A stretch of 64,000 nt of DNA from Picochlorum sp. 'celeri' (Eukaryota; Chlorophyta; Trebouxiophyceae): positions 124,001-188,000 of the forward strand of contig JAACMV010000005.1 in assembly GCA_010909725.1 (NCBI GenBank), read 5' to 3'. Numbering within the stretch: the first letter of the stretch is position 1; every line of letters begins with the position of its first letter. This document shows, piece by piece, positions 1 to 10,444 of this stretch. Made by a program: the position numbers and the translations under genes. The notes under the pieces are model-generated. The model saw only the letters and a program-made list of their open reading frames with translations, ran no database searches and had not been told where the DNA came from.

Positions 1-534
1 GTTCGAAACAGCTAAGCCCGCTGGCATTAAATTGCATGTTGGGCTGAGCCAGGCTCTGAGCCAGGTAGGACTTGGTATACACACGCGGTGCGCAAGATCG
101 TGATTTACTTGGGTGAGCGCGGCTTTTTTGACGTGTATTTGTTATCTTTGGGAGCAATATTCTTTGCTGTTGGGTCGAGGAGAGGGCATGCTTGTCTCCT
201 CGAGACGCTCCAGGTAGTTCTGGCACCAGTCTCAGTATCAGCAATGTTTGCACGGTGGCTAGTTAGAACGCATGTGGTGTTATCAGGGATACTGTGGCGT
301 GCTATGAGAGGTATTTCATATCCTCGTATCCTTGAATATTTCGACATTGGCCTTGGTAAGGAAAGAGAGGATGTAATAGAATCATCTGGATTCAGTCTGA
401 CCCTTGCTTGTCTCCTTTTTGTGCCCCTGATTTTGACATTGCCCACAATTGGATGGTACTCAATATTTGTGTGCATTTTAAATGGAGTGATTCAAAAATC
501 AATCTATGGGTGTCTAGAATTAATATCATTTTGA
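1..534 (+). CDS. PIG-Q/GPI1 subunit of GPI-GlcNAc transferase (3' end, partial)
   Basis: This is the C-terminal part of the PIG-Q/Gpi1 subunit of the ER complex that adds GlcNAc to phosphatidylinositol, the first step of GPI-anchor synthesis. Reading from base 2, 21 codons give a block containing KPAGIKLH, which fits the conserved PAG-K-L-N signature of the family. A GT at 65 and AG at 96 then bound a 32-nt intron that joins in phase 0 to an exon at 97-534. That exon carries two hydrophobic stretches; the last (LLFVPLILTLPTIGWYSIF) fits the membrane segment with LPT followed by aromatic residues near the end of Gpi1. The 5' end lies outside the window. The call rests on motif recognition only, since the family is divergent. 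The very short intron is unusual but its phase is consistent. Confidence 0.65.
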
Positions 535-787
535 CGGTATTTACCACGAAATGATGCATGTAGATTCAGGAGTTTGCAGTCCAAAATTATTATTGTTCTA
601 GTGCATCCAAGTAGAAATCTCCTCGACGTGTGGCAATATAGTGCATTTTCACACATACGAATGCGGGAACTTTTCTAATTTGTTTGATTGGTGATTAATT
701 GCACCGACTAGGATCAACTGTTTACAGCCTACATAGGCCACGAAACTTTAGTCAACAAAGGTCAGAACCAGTTCTGTTTAAGAAATA

Positions 788-1876
788 CTATATTCTACAC
801 TCAAATTCTGGGTGATGTACTAAAATGTGACTGAAAATTTTCTCTCTAATCTCGCGAATGCTGCGCATGTCTAAGGAGTTCCTTTTGGTGTAGCCATTGT
901 TTTGATGCAAGGGTTCATCCAAAGTCACATGCAAACTGCTAAAGTAGGGATGCTGTAATGCTTCCTCTGCCGTCAATCTTTTTTTGGCATCAAAAGCTAG
1001 CATTCTGTTTAGCAAATCGATTGCTTCAGCATCTGCATTCGGAAAAAGTTTTTCGAAAGGTATGGGGTCTTGTTGAGGCACAGAATATAAATACTGTCTC
1101 AAAGAATCAGATAAATCCATGGCATTGACTGTTGATTCTGAAGGATTGCCTAGGACTCTGTAGATTAAGGAGAGAGTATGGATCCAATCGGTACCTGGAA
1201 ACAAAGGTCTTCTACCCAAACATTCGGCAAAGATACATCCTGCTGACCAGATATCAACTTTGTAATCGTATCCCGTGCAGGAGAGTAATATTTCGGGAGC
1301 TCGATACCACCTTGTCACCACATACTCTGGCACAGCATCTTGTTGCCCAAACCATGCAGACAGACCAAAATCACAAATCTTAAGATCGCAAGTTGAGTTC
1401 AAAAGCAAGTTTGAAGGTTTCAGATCTCGATGAATGATACCTGCCGAATGGATGAATTTCAATCCTCGTAAAAGCTGATACATAAAAAACCTGATTTGAT
1501 CTGCAAGCAATTGCTGCGGGGACTTGAGAACCTGATGCAAATCTGTCTCCATAATATCATACACTACATATAAGTCATCAAACTCTGGTAAATTTGGAGA
1601 TGGAAATATATCTCTAACAGCAACAATGTTTTCATGCCCTGAAAGGTGAGCTAGTGTCTCAATTTCTGTCAAAGTCCGACGAGCATCCTGAGAATTGCGG
1701 AATGTTGACGAGATTTTCTTTATCGCCACGATATCTCCATTCTCTTTATCTTCAGCACTGCAAACTTTGCCGTAAGCACCTTTCCCAATGAGTTTCTTTA
1801 CGTTGTATTGTTCAAGGCACTCAAAGGTATCATCAGTCACCTGGAACTGAAGGTATCGGACTGTGATCTGTTTCAT
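788..1876 (-). CDS. MAP kinase (ERK/plant MPK type) lacking the TEY threonine
   Basis: Serine/threonine protein kinase of the MAP kinase family, 362 aa, a single exon starting at the ATG at 1876. Visible features in order: glycine loop GKGAYGKV, ATP-binding lysine in VAIKK, catalytic loop HRDLKPSN, DFG magnesium loop, the activation segment, the P+1 region VVTRWYRAPE, and MAPK-type WSAGCIFAE. A C-terminal LHVTLDEP resembles the common-docking LHD-DEP motif of plant MAPKs. The odd point is the activation lip: where MAPKs have TEY or TDY, this protein reads PEY (Pro183-Glu184-Tyr185), so the phosphorylatable threonine is missing while the tyrosine remains. All catalytic residues are intact, so it is not an obvious pseudokinase. 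A TGTAA lies about 60 nt past the stop. The family call is secure; the exact subgroup is not. Confidence 0.93.
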   Translation of the reverse strand: MKQITVRYLQFQVTDDTFECLEQYNVKKLIGKGAYGKVCSAEDKENGDIVAIKKISSTFRNSQDARRTLTEIETLAHLSGHENIVAVRDIFPSPNLPEFDDLYVVYDIMETDLHQVLKSPQQLLADQIRFFMYQLLRGLKFIHSAGIIHRDLKPSNLLLNSTCDLKICDFGLSAWFGQQDAVPEYVVTRWYRAPEILLSCTGYDYKVDIWSAGCIFAECLGRRPLFPGTDWIHTLSLIYRVLGNPSESTVNAMDLSDSLRQYLYSVPQQDPIPFEKLFPNADAEAIDLLNRMLAFDAKKRLTAEEALQHPYFSSLHVTLDEPLHQNNGYTKRNSLDMRSIREIREKIFSHILVHHPEFECRI

Positions 1877-2497
1877 CGGTAATTACTATGCGACAGGAAT
1901 TTTTCAATTTAAAGAAGTTTGTTCTTGAGTCCCGGAATATGTCAAGGTGCTCAACCTGTGGCGAAAAGGCCTAACGAAACCCCAACGCCCTGGGTTTAAA
2001 GTTAATGAGCAAAGAGCGATGACGGCACTAATTTCAAATTATCTCGATTTTCAATACTATATTGATATTTCTGATATATCTACTAATAGCCAGGAAACTG
2101 TATACTGCAATTGGCTACGCGTTCGATACGTCCTCGGGCGATCATCCCATGACCATGAGCAAGTGTTGCCATATGGCAGTGTGCATGCATGCACACCCAT
2201 CCAGGAGGAGCATGCAGCTGCATGGCCCATTATCAGTCTAGAAGTGACTACGATTCACGTTGACATCCAGTGGTTGATATATATATATAGTCGTATATAA
2301 TCCACGGTTGAATGATAAAACAGCGCTTCTTGTGTGTGTAAATGCAAATGTGAGGTGTGGGCACACCTGGGTTGCTCGATGCACAAGACCAGGAGAAAGG
2401 CGCATATAAGGGTTTGGAACATTCGATCACATATTTGCTTCCTTGTACATAACTGTTACACATTGCTATAGTAATCATAACATATCAAGTCAATGAT
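1877..2497. other. Intergenic stretch without a recognised gene
   Basis: This stretch lies between the MAP kinase start and the end of RPL26. It holds a short AT dinucleotide run near 2277-2290 and, on the minus strand, a TGTAA (plus-strand 2456-2460) about 40 nt past the RPL26 stop that may serve as its poly(A) signal. Short open frames on both strands show no domain or coding character that I recognise. Confidence 0.5.
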
Positions 2498-3368
2498 TTA
2501 CTCCACACTGTCCATGGCAGCAACCTCCTCCTCTGTGAACTTGCCCTTCTCGCCCTTTCCAGCACGCTTACGCTCAATCAAAGACTTTCTGTCTGAATCC
2601 ATTTTCAATTTGGTGACCATCACCTTGGAAGGATCCAGTCCAACTGGTACACTAGCGCCATTTGCCTTCTCTCTTACAAGACGGTCAATGTGGATGACCC
2701 ATTTCTTTCTGTAAACCTCCACGACCTTTCCTTCACGTCCCTTATATGTTCCACGGACAACAGTTACTTCATCATCCTTTCTAATTGGCATGGAACGGAC
2801 TCCAAGCTTCTTTCTGAGCTCCCCGGAGAGAGGAGCGCTCATAAGCTTTCGGCGCACGTTGGATGGTGCGGTGAAATGTGCCTGCATCAACAAGACAAAA
2901 AAAATGATACGATCTCTATATACCATTTACTTTGGGAGTTGCATGGAATGAATGAATGAAAATGCTGGAAGAAGGCGTGTCGAGTTCAGCCGTCCTTGCT
3001 CAAAGATGATGCCAAAACCTGATATCCAAACCAAATAGGCTACCTCAGGATAAAAGAGACAATATCTTATCTGTTTATCATTCGCAGAAACAGAGCGAAG
3101 CACCAACACATCTTTCAGGGACCACGAAAGCCCGCCGACGGCGGTCGAGATGCTAGCACCTTTTGCCCCACCGCTGGCATGATTGTGAGCTTTCTTGTAT
3201 TTTAGAACATCATATTTGCTAATGTTTCCAAAAGTGATGCATCATTGCTCTGTTTTCTGGGTTAAAACTAGTGAGGCTTGGCAGCCGACTCGCACTCCCC
3301 CAACCCGTCTTGTCACCTACCTTGCGGCATTTACGCCTGCTGGACGTAACAGTAGAACTGAACTTCAT
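2498..3368 (-). CDS. RPL26: 60S ribosomal protein L26 (uL24), two exons with a long intron
   Basis: Component of the large cytosolic ribosomal subunit near the exit tunnel. Exon 1 (3321-3368) encodes [16 protein letters not shown], the canonical eukaryotic N-terminus. Donor AAG|GTAGGT and acceptor GATGCAG| join it in phase 0 to exon 2 (2498-2881), which starts AHFTAPS and contains the KOW-type stretch [15 protein letters not shown] and the [11 protein letters not shown] strand. Total 143 aa, the usual length for this family. The intron (2882-3320) is 439 nt, five to six times longer than most others in the window, and contains a GC-rich segment with a CCGCC-GTC-GGCGG hairpin. Divergently oriented to the ABC1 kinase, with about 230 nt between the two start codons. 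A TGTAA follows the stop by about 40 nt. Confidence 0.95.
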
Positions 3369-3596
3369 TTTATTCTAATAGTTGGTATATAAATATGTGA
3401 CGCGTCGTTGCCTGAGCCTTGTATTGAGCCAACATCAGTGGATGTATCAACATCTCTAAATTCTGCTCCCGGTCAATCGTATATTTTGACCGACTAGATA
3501 TGCAACTTGACCTGAGAGAAGCCTCCGAACGGACATCAAAACGATTGTACCCGGATAGCATTTCTCTTCACGAGGAATGCCAAATAAGTTTTAAAG

Positions 3597-5320
3597 ATGG
3601 ATGTTAAAGGGGTATCGATCCATCGCAGTGGCAAACACGCTAGTTCCGGTTCAAACTCTGCCCAGACAGTGACTGGAGGAGAGTTGACGCCCCTAAAGAA
3701 AGTCCAACGCACGTCAGAATTCTGGATTCGAGCAACCTCAGTTTATGCTGGATATAAAGCCACTCAAATCAGGTCTTCATTGCTGAGAAATGTCCTGGGT
3801 TGGTCAGACGAGCGTGTGGAAGAGGAAGTCTGGGCAAAGCAGCATGAAAGAGCTGCAGAACAAATGTACTCAATTTGCGTGGATCTGCGGGGGTTCTATT
3901 TGAAAGGAGGACAATTTTTAGGGGCTAGGAGTGATTTTATCCCAATACAAATTTGCAAGAAACTCTCTCTGCTACAAGACAAGGTTCCACCGATGCCTAA
4001 AGAGCAAGCACAAGCAGCAATCGAGGCTGAACTAGGGACACCTTTGGAGAACGTATTCGAATGGATAGATTTGGATGAACCACTAGGGTCAGCATCAATA
4101 TCTCAGGTTCATAAAGCTAAATTAAGGTTATCACAGAGCATCAAATCAAAACCACGACTTTGGCAAAGAATCTGGTCGTGGCTGAGGCAAAAGGACTTTG
4201 ATCAAATACAGCGTGCTCAGGGATATAGAAAGACGGAGCAGGAGAAATATCTGAAATGCTGTATTATAATTCTAGTGACGTTGATACCTGTTTTGGACCC
4301 CACCGATCTTTTGACCCCAGCGAAATTGCCCAGTATGCCCCTCCTGATGGCACAGTTGCAGTGAAAATTCAATATCCAAACTCATTGCCAACCATGACGA
4401 TGGACTTGCAGAGTCTTCGAATCTGGGCCGCATTTTTATCGAAGACCGAAATCAAATTTGATATGTTAAGTGCTGTAGATGAGCTTGCGAAGCAAATCAA
4501 GTTGGAATTCGACTTCAGCAGGGAAGCCAGAATCATGAATGCAGTTGCAAAGCAATTTGACGGTCTTGGGCACAGAATCCTGGTTCCAAGAAGTATACCG
4601 CCTCTTGTAACTCCAAGACTCCTTGTCATGGATTTTATCGATGGAATACCTATCACGAAGATGAAGGATCAGGTCGAATTTCAGAACCTTCCTGCAGCAA
4701 CTAAGAGAATGGCAGCTCGTCAAATTCTCGGCAAAGTTTCGGAGGCATACGGTCGAATGATACTTCTGGATGGCTTATTTCAAGCAGATGGACATCCTGG
4801 GAATATTTTAGTGATGAAAGGAGGAAGGATTGGTCTAATAGACTATGGACAATCTAAAAAGCTTCCAGACCGGTATCGGTTGCCATTTGCCAAGATGATT
4901 CTGGCCCTTGAGCAGAAAGACAACTCTAAAATATGCAGAGCCATGCAAGAATTAAATATAGAAACGTCAGAAGGCGACGAAGCGGTCAAAGCTCGGATTG
5001 CCTGGGGAATGTTTGATACAGAGGGCACCATCAACCCCTTTGACCCAAATTCGCCAATCAAGCAAGTTTCTGTTGAGAACTTCCCTTCTGACTTATTTTT
5101 TGTACTAAGAGTATCTCAGTTACTGAGAGGATTATCAAATGGGATGAACATACATGATTTCAGTGCAGCAAAGCAATGGAGTGGTTTTGCCCGAACAGCA
5201 ATCAGAGATCTTGAAGGGTATGCTGGCAATGACAGTCATGATAAGGATACCTCGATAGAAGAGTACATATGTATGTTGCCGATCGATGGGTATTTTGAAA
5301 TACCAGAGCTTCCCAGCTAA
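3597..5320 (+). CDS. ABC1/ADCK (UbiB) family atypical kinase
   Basis: Member of the ABC1/COQ8 atypical kinase family, whose members act in mitochondria or plastids in prenylquinone homeostasis. Visible motifs: KGGQ (family KxGQ), the serine/alanine loop GSASISQVHKAKL, VAVKIQYP with the ATP-site lysine, EFDFSREA (ExD), QADGHPGN in the catalytic loop (usually QADPHPGN), and LIDYGQ in place of the DFG element. The reading frame changes between 4127 and 4355, so an intron is required. The best phase-consistent acceptor is the TTCTAG ending at 4275, with donors at 4127 (149 nt) or 4178 (98 nt); both donors are weak and the choice is unresolved. With the first donor the protein is 524 aa. The start ATG at 3597 follows AAAG. 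The stop codon is only 5 nt from the stop of the convergent zinc-finger gene. Confidence 0.9.
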
Positions 5321-5325
5321 ATGTC

Positions 5326-6068
5326 TCAGCCTGCCTCAGAATCGCCCTTTTGACCTTTCTTTTGCATTCTCTGTCGCTTACCGGGCCTGGACTTGCGCTT
5401 TTTGCCTCTTGGTTTCTCACCTCCTTTTCTCTTCTCCATTGTATCAACCAAGGACTGGATTCTTTGTAACCGTTCACCGTGGGTCTCAACTTCGTCTTCT
5501 GCTTCATCATTCTTTGAGCTTTTGTCAGCAAATACAAAGCATTCCACATGACTCTCTACATCATCGATCCCTTCCACACCACAGCGCTTCTGGTGGACTT
5601 TAGAATGGATGTGTTGAAGCAATGCGGTACTGTTGAGCAAAAGCCTCCTCTTTCCTGTACACATCATGCATCTCAGAGCCTTCCCTCGAACCATCCTGTG
5701 TGCCATGCCTGCCTCATACCACTCCCTGTACGCAAACTTCCAGATATTTCCCGCATCTCATTATATTCCACAATGCAATATAAAACGCACCGCACTTGTG
5801 CTCTTACATCAGCGCCATCACTATCTAAGCTGTCACTCTCCTCTCCAGAAAGAGAATCCAACCTACTACTTCGCTCAAGCCTCACATGCTGTCCTTCTTC
5901 CTCCCTTTCACTACTTCCAGTAGATACATCCAAACTCTCGGAGGAAGATGACACAGCATCAGATTCCTGACTCTGGTCGCTACTGCTGGATGTGGAGTTT
6001 GCATCTCCTTCACCTCCCTGTCCTCGACGCAAAAGGACCCAATCTTTACGTTTAAACATGGATTTCAA
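5326..6068 (-). CDS. C2H2-like zinc-finger protein with acidic and basic tails, two exons
   Basis: Predicted nuclear or nucleolar protein of 223 aa, function unknown. Exon 1 (5808-6068) encodes a basic start (MKSMFKRKDW) then a long serine/aspartate/glutamate-rich region. Donor GAT|GTAAGA and acceptor GGAAG| bound a 71-nt intron (5737-5807) in phase 0. Exon 2 (5326-5736) encodes FAYREWYEAGMAHR, then a single zinc finger with Cys-x2-Cys, LLLNSTALLQH and HSKVHQKR supplying the histidines, then a lysine/arginine-rich tail ending GQKGDSEAG. The finger resembles those of small plant and algal proteins with an alpha-helix H-x5-H arrangement. An acidic region plus a basic tail suggests RNA or ribosome-biogenesis contexts, but that is inference. 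Convergent with the ABC1 kinase, 5 nt apart. Confidence 0.8.
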
Positions 6069-7098
6069 TCTTTTACATCTACTATCATTGCAATCATACA
6101 GATTTTCACTGGTTCAAGAGAATCTGCACACGACCATGCATGTATCCCGCGCAATAGACCTTGCCACCCAGTGACATTGATTTACAATATATTCGCAATA
6201 CGTGGGACAGTGTGATATTGTTTCATCTATTTCTCCCCTGCTACATAATTTTAATTAACGAGTCTGGGTATCAGCATCCATGTCGATGGTCATGCCATCC
6301 AGTCAGACAACAAGAAGAAGATCTGTGCTATGAACACTGCCACATGCTTTGAGAATGATATGCACGTATCGGAGCCCCTCATGACACAGATATCTTCCCA
6401 TCTCTGCAGATGGATATCTGCTGGGGTGTGCACGTAGTTTGTGAGTAATGATACGGCCACTGCTAGCACGAGCTCTGTATTTGGATGCGGAGTCATGAGG
6501 GGAATCGGACAGTCGTACGGTCGAAACCATCGCATCAAAGCCTCACTCACATCATGGACCCCTTACACACAAGGGAACGCAATATTTATTTATACATGAT
6601 CCAATATCTCTTTGCTTGGAACCTGTCTCAAAGGAGGATCGCCGCGCACGAATAATTTGACTTTCAATCACTGGACAATTCGGATCAGAGCCGTGTTCTG
6701 TGTCGTGTGTGCAGCGTTGGCATTGCGAGGTATGATTGGATTATAATGAACAATATATTGTCCTTGGCGTGTGTATGGTGGGTAGCATGAAGGATGGCGT
6801 TCGCTCTGTAACCCTGTGCGACTGGCTCGTGTCAGGACAGAATGTCAAACGTATGCCCCTATTAGAGGATTGAGTGCATATAGTGATTGGTACTAGTTGT
6901 GTTTTCTCAGTCGCTGATGGGGCGGAGCGTCTTTTGTCGGCGACCATGAACTGACACCTGGGCCACTTTTTCATCTGCTCAATAGAACAAACTTCTGATA
7001 TTCAAGTCATGGGAGGGACTCTGATGACATAGAACGTGTTTTTGAATGTTCAGGTGATTTCCAACTATTGTGTTCCATCGAATTCTGACAAAGGAACC
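6069..7098. other. Long intergenic region between divergent genes
   Basis: About 1 kb separates the zinc-finger gene start (minus strand) from the NTF2/RRM gene start (plus strand). It must hold both promoters. Short open frames exist (for example 6290-6550 on the minus strand, 86 codons) but none shows a recognisable motif or a consistent splice pattern. No repeat or RNA gene was recognised. Confidence 0.45.
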
Positions 7099-8460
7099 AT
7101 GACTGGTCATCTGGAAAATGCCAGTGAAACTCCAACACCAGCACAGACAGTGGGGAATCAATTTGTCTCTCAGTACTATACAGTGCTTCATTCGTCTCCG
7201 AAACATTTGTATCGATTTTACTCAGAAAATTCGAGCATGACTCATGTGGATATAGTTTTGGAGGGTGGAAGTGTGATGCAAAGGATGAAACATGCATCTG
7301 GGCAGAAAATGATTGATGATACCTTGACAAGTCTTCACGAGAAGGATATCACGACTGACATATTCTCTGTGGATTCCCAGTATTCTCTTGATGGAGGAGT
7401 CATGGTGCAAGTGACCGGAGCCCTTCAAGAGTCTGGAGGAATCAAGCGCTCGTTTGTCCAGACATTTTTCCTAGCCGTCCAAGAGAAAGGATTTTATGTC
7501 CTGAATGATATTTTCCGCTACCTGCTTCCAAGTGATGAATTGTCAGAAACAAAGCAATTCTCAGACACGTACGCATCAGAGCATGCTGTCAAATCTAAGA
7601 GTGACTCTAGTAGTCCTCCAGGTATCACAACACCCCCAGATCAAGTTTCTCCTGGGAGAGATTCTGAATCAGGGGTAGACAATGCCGTGTCGTTTCAGGT
7701 AGGTTCTGGAGAAAATGGAGCTCTTGTAAAAGAGGCTCAGAAGCCCACAGAGACTGTTCTATTTAGAGAGAAGAATGCAGAGAAGCAGGAGGGAGACCAA
7801 GTTTCTGCTGTTGAGGAGACGCTTTCGAAATTGGATGTGTCAAACTCCCAAAAACCATCCTCATATTTATCTACTACAACAAAGGGAATCTTTTTGAGAG
7901 ACATACCTGCTGGAGTTAGTGCAGATGAGTTACAGAGAGCCCTGGAGGCTTTTGGACCTCTGAAGCCCAACTCGCTGTCTGTGAAGTCAGCCAAGGGTAA
8001 AGGGTCATATGCTTTCGTAGATTTTCTTTCAGTCGAAAGTGCCCAGGCATGTCTCAACAATGGACTAGTTTTCCAAGGAGCGAGGATATCTCTGGAGCCG
8101 AAGCGTCCAACAATCATCAGGCATGCGTCTGGAAATGGAAGGCGGCAAAAGGGAAACAATCAAAGTACACCAAGGCAAGGTGTCAGGCAAGTTCCTCCTT
8201 ATCCCATGACTGTTCAGCAGTACGCAGGAATGCAGTTTCCTCATTCCCACATGGTACTGTATCCCCCAGGAACTATAGGTGTTCCGGTCACAATGGGAAT
8301 GCAGATGGCACAGGGAATGATGCCTCAGATGCAACAGCCACCGCCTCCTCCTCCTCCCCCCCCTCAAGGAATCAACGCATATATTAATCCTTATGAGAAA
8401 CCAAGATCTAAGCAAAAGAAGAAGTCAACAGAACAGAGGGCAGAGCAAAATTCCGAGTAG
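7099..8460 (+). CDS. G3BP-like protein: NTF2-like domain plus RRM
   Basis: RNA-binding protein of the Ras-GAP SH3-binding protein (G3BP) type, 453 aa, associated in plants and animals with stress granules and mRNA regulation. The N-terminus (about residues 10-130) is an NTF2-like fold, with VGNQFVSQYYTVLHSSP, FYSENSSM and SFVQTFFLAVQEKGFYVLND. A low-complexity serine/glutamate linker follows, then an RRM with RNP2 GIFLRDIP and RNP1-like GSYAFVDF. The C-terminus is methionine/glutamine-rich with a run of ten prolines and a basic tail. The ATG at 7099 sits in an AACCATGA context; the frame is open further upstream but lacks an ATG. A TGTAA lies 37 nt past the stop. Convergent with GCN5, stops 82 nt apart. 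Confidence 0.92.
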   Translation: MTGHLENASETPTPAQTVGNQFVSQYYTVLHSSPKHLYRFYSENSSMTHVDIVLEGGSVMQRMKHASGQKMIDDTLTSLHEKDITTDIFSVDSQYSLDGGVMVQVTGALQESGGIKRSFVQTFFLAVQEKGFYVLNDIFRYLLPSDELSETKQFSDTYASEHAVKSKSDSSSPPGITTPPDQVSPGRDSESGVDNAVSFQVGSGENGALVKEAQKPTETVLFREKNAEKQEGDQVSAVEETLSKLDVSNSQKPSSYLSTTTKGIFLRDIPAGVSADELQRALEAFGPLKPNSLSVKSAKGKGSYAFVDFLSVESAQACLNNGLVFQGARISLEPKRPTIIRHASGNGRRQKGNNQSTPRQGVRQVPPYPMTVQQYAGMQFPHSHMVLYPPGTIGVPVTMGMQMAQGMMPQMQQPPPPPPPPPQGINAYINPYEKPRSKQKKKSTEQRAEQNSE

Positions 8461-8542
8461 GTATGAGTGTCAATTTCTATTACATATTTTTCGACCTGTA
8501 AGATATTCATTTGTACCACAATAGCAATTAAAAAAATAGCTT

Positions 8543-9839
8543 TCAGTGCATGTTGTACACGAGGCTGTCACTTAATGCCTGGTTAAATATGCCAGATAAC
8601 TTGTGAGCATATTTGTAGTACATCGATTCCTGGCCATTGAAGATCTTTGCATTTTTAAATATCCGCGCGACATCTGCAGCAAAAATATCCATTGTGATGT
8701 ATTTATTCCCAGCCTCCACGGTTTTTTCGAATCGTGCTGATATCTATAGGATCTTTGACCAGGTCCAGGTAGTTGGGCACCTCTGCCACATTGACTGGCT
8801 CAAGAAATGGCCAAGATATTTGCTCTTTTGCGATAATATCTAGAAGTCTGAGTTGAAGTGCTTTCATATTCTCAATAGTGGATTCCATTATCTTTCCATC
8901 CATTCTAATTTGAAAAGTTGGATGTGATGCAGCATGTGATTCTGGTGTCCATCCAGCCTCAATCACCCCTGGAATATCCTTTAGCTCCACTCGAACATTG
9001 CCATTATCGGAATTCCAATAGTTTAAGCCTGGATATACAACACTAGCTTTGCTCATTTCCTGAACGTCCTCCTCCAAGTATGACTTTTGAGTCTCAATCA
9101 TGTCAGGAATATTATTGTATGGTAGAGTGGGATGAATGTAACATTCCATCAAAGTCCCACCATCATAGTCCTTAATGTAGCCATACCATCTTTCTTTTGG
9201 CATACTTTGGAATTTGGTAAAACCTTGCTTGGCAAAATATCCAACAGCAGCATTGTCTGCGTACGTTAGGAAGTATTCCATGGCATCATTTTCCCTTGCA
9301 TAATACTTTGTCCAATTCATCAACCGGGTTCCAAAACCGGAAACTTGAAGAGTCTGAGCAACAGCACAAAATGCAATCTCTGCAAACTTCTTCTCATGGA
9401 AAGGTCGGTACGTAATACCTGCTAAAACCTTGCCATTCTTCCTCTGAATCACAACGGACCTATGCCTCCTATCAAACACCAGTCTGGAAATATACGTTTT
9501 TGGCATATTTGGCAAACATTTTGAGAAGATGTTCTTCAACCCTATCAAAGTTTTGCTACTCTGTGGCTGCCCGTCATTGGTCACATAAGATGCAGTGACT
9601 TCACCCGTTCGCTCTCTTTCAAGGTGCATCCTCTCTCGACTACAGTACGTCGTCAGCATATTCTCTTCCCCATTCATATGCCTCCGACACCCTTGATCTG
9701 CTTGAATCGCATCATCCTGGTTCACGTTGAACGTGCCAGGCTCCGAAGCAACTGTTACTGAATTTAGAGCTCCCGCTTCTTCGATGACGACCCCTGCGAG
9801 AGGTGGCCTTGATTCCATCGATCCTCCATTCATACTCAT
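8543..9839 (-). CDS. GCN5: Histone acetyltransferase GCN5 (GNAT plus bromodomain) with an apparent frameshift
   Basis: Catalytic subunit of SAGA-type complexes, acetylating histone H3 lysines. The GNAT domain is complete: VFDRRHRSVV, the EIAFCAV strand with the catalytic-region glutamate, acetyl-CoA loop QVSGFGTRLMN, YADNAAVGYFAKQGF and KDYDGGTLMEC. The bromodomain follows, with WPFLEPVNVAEVPNYLDLVKDP. The open frame starting at the ATG at 9839 then hits a stop at 8703 in the middle of the bromodomain. The remaining bromodomain (KYITMDIFAADVARIFKNA, then NGQESMYYKYAHKL) continues in another frame to a stop at 8543. The switch falls at a run of six T (plus strand 8722-8727). Removing one base there restores the frame, and no intron signals explain it. 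This could be a sequencing indel or a real truncation. A TGTAA follows 8543 by about 60 nt. Confidence 0.9.
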
Positions 9840-10444
9840 ATATCTAAATATATATTTCAAAATCTAATCAAATCTATCCCTCTCACCATACGTTGCCTTG
9901 CTCTTGTCGACAAGGACGTCCTTGAAAACAGAAAAGTCACCAGTTTGCCTACGCACTGGGACTTACAATTCTACAGCTAGTTAAGTAAACTGATATTACA
10001 TGTGTTTTACTTGTTCGTAGACAAAAACACAAGAAAACCTCGATTATTTTTTGCATTTCAACGCATCCCCTGTCAGAGACCTTTAGTGCCTATCACGCGA
10101 TGGTGTTGATGGGCGACGGGTGCCTACGTGGATGTCGATACACGCCCGTCGGCAGGTGACCAATGCCGACCGATCGGTCCTCATGTTGATCAACATCTCT
10201 TGCAGAGGCAAAGATTCGAATCTTTATGGGACAGGCTTGTGGGAGAATGCAAATATCTGCAACTTTTACAAGTAAAATTTGTCAAAGAAAATGTAATAGC
10301 AACCAGAAAACAACAGGATGGGCTGGTTTTTATCGCTCTTGGCAAGAGGCAAGCGGGGTATGTCCTGGTAACGGTTGAAAAAATTCAACGGAGAAACAAT
10401 GGAAGATATTCGGATTACTAATAGAACTCTAAGGGTTTGATGAG
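9840..10444. other. Divergent promoter region between GCN5 and the inositol kinase
   Basis: About 600 nt between two divergent starts. An open frame at 10128-10421 on the plus strand begins with GTG rather than ATG and shows no recognisable domain. The segment near 9950-10020 is AT-rich. I see no RNA gene or repeat. Confidence 0.45.

Noticed and set aside
2277..2290. AT dinucleotide runs as functional elements
   Set aside because: Short simple repeats, also at 26123-26160 and 63531-63541; too common in AT-rich intergenic DNA to interpret.
3135..3190. Candidate RPL26 first exon encoding [14 protein letters not shown]
   Set aside because: The true first exon with the canonical SSRRKCRK motif was found further upstream at 3321-3368.
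6290..6550. Minus-strand frame of 86 codons in the long intergenic region
   Set aside because: No domain, no consistent exon partner, and an overlapping frame of similar length on the same strand.
10128..10421. Plus-strand open frame of 97 codons before the inositol kinase
   Set aside because: It begins with GTG, has no recognised motif and no splice pair linking it in phase to the kinase.
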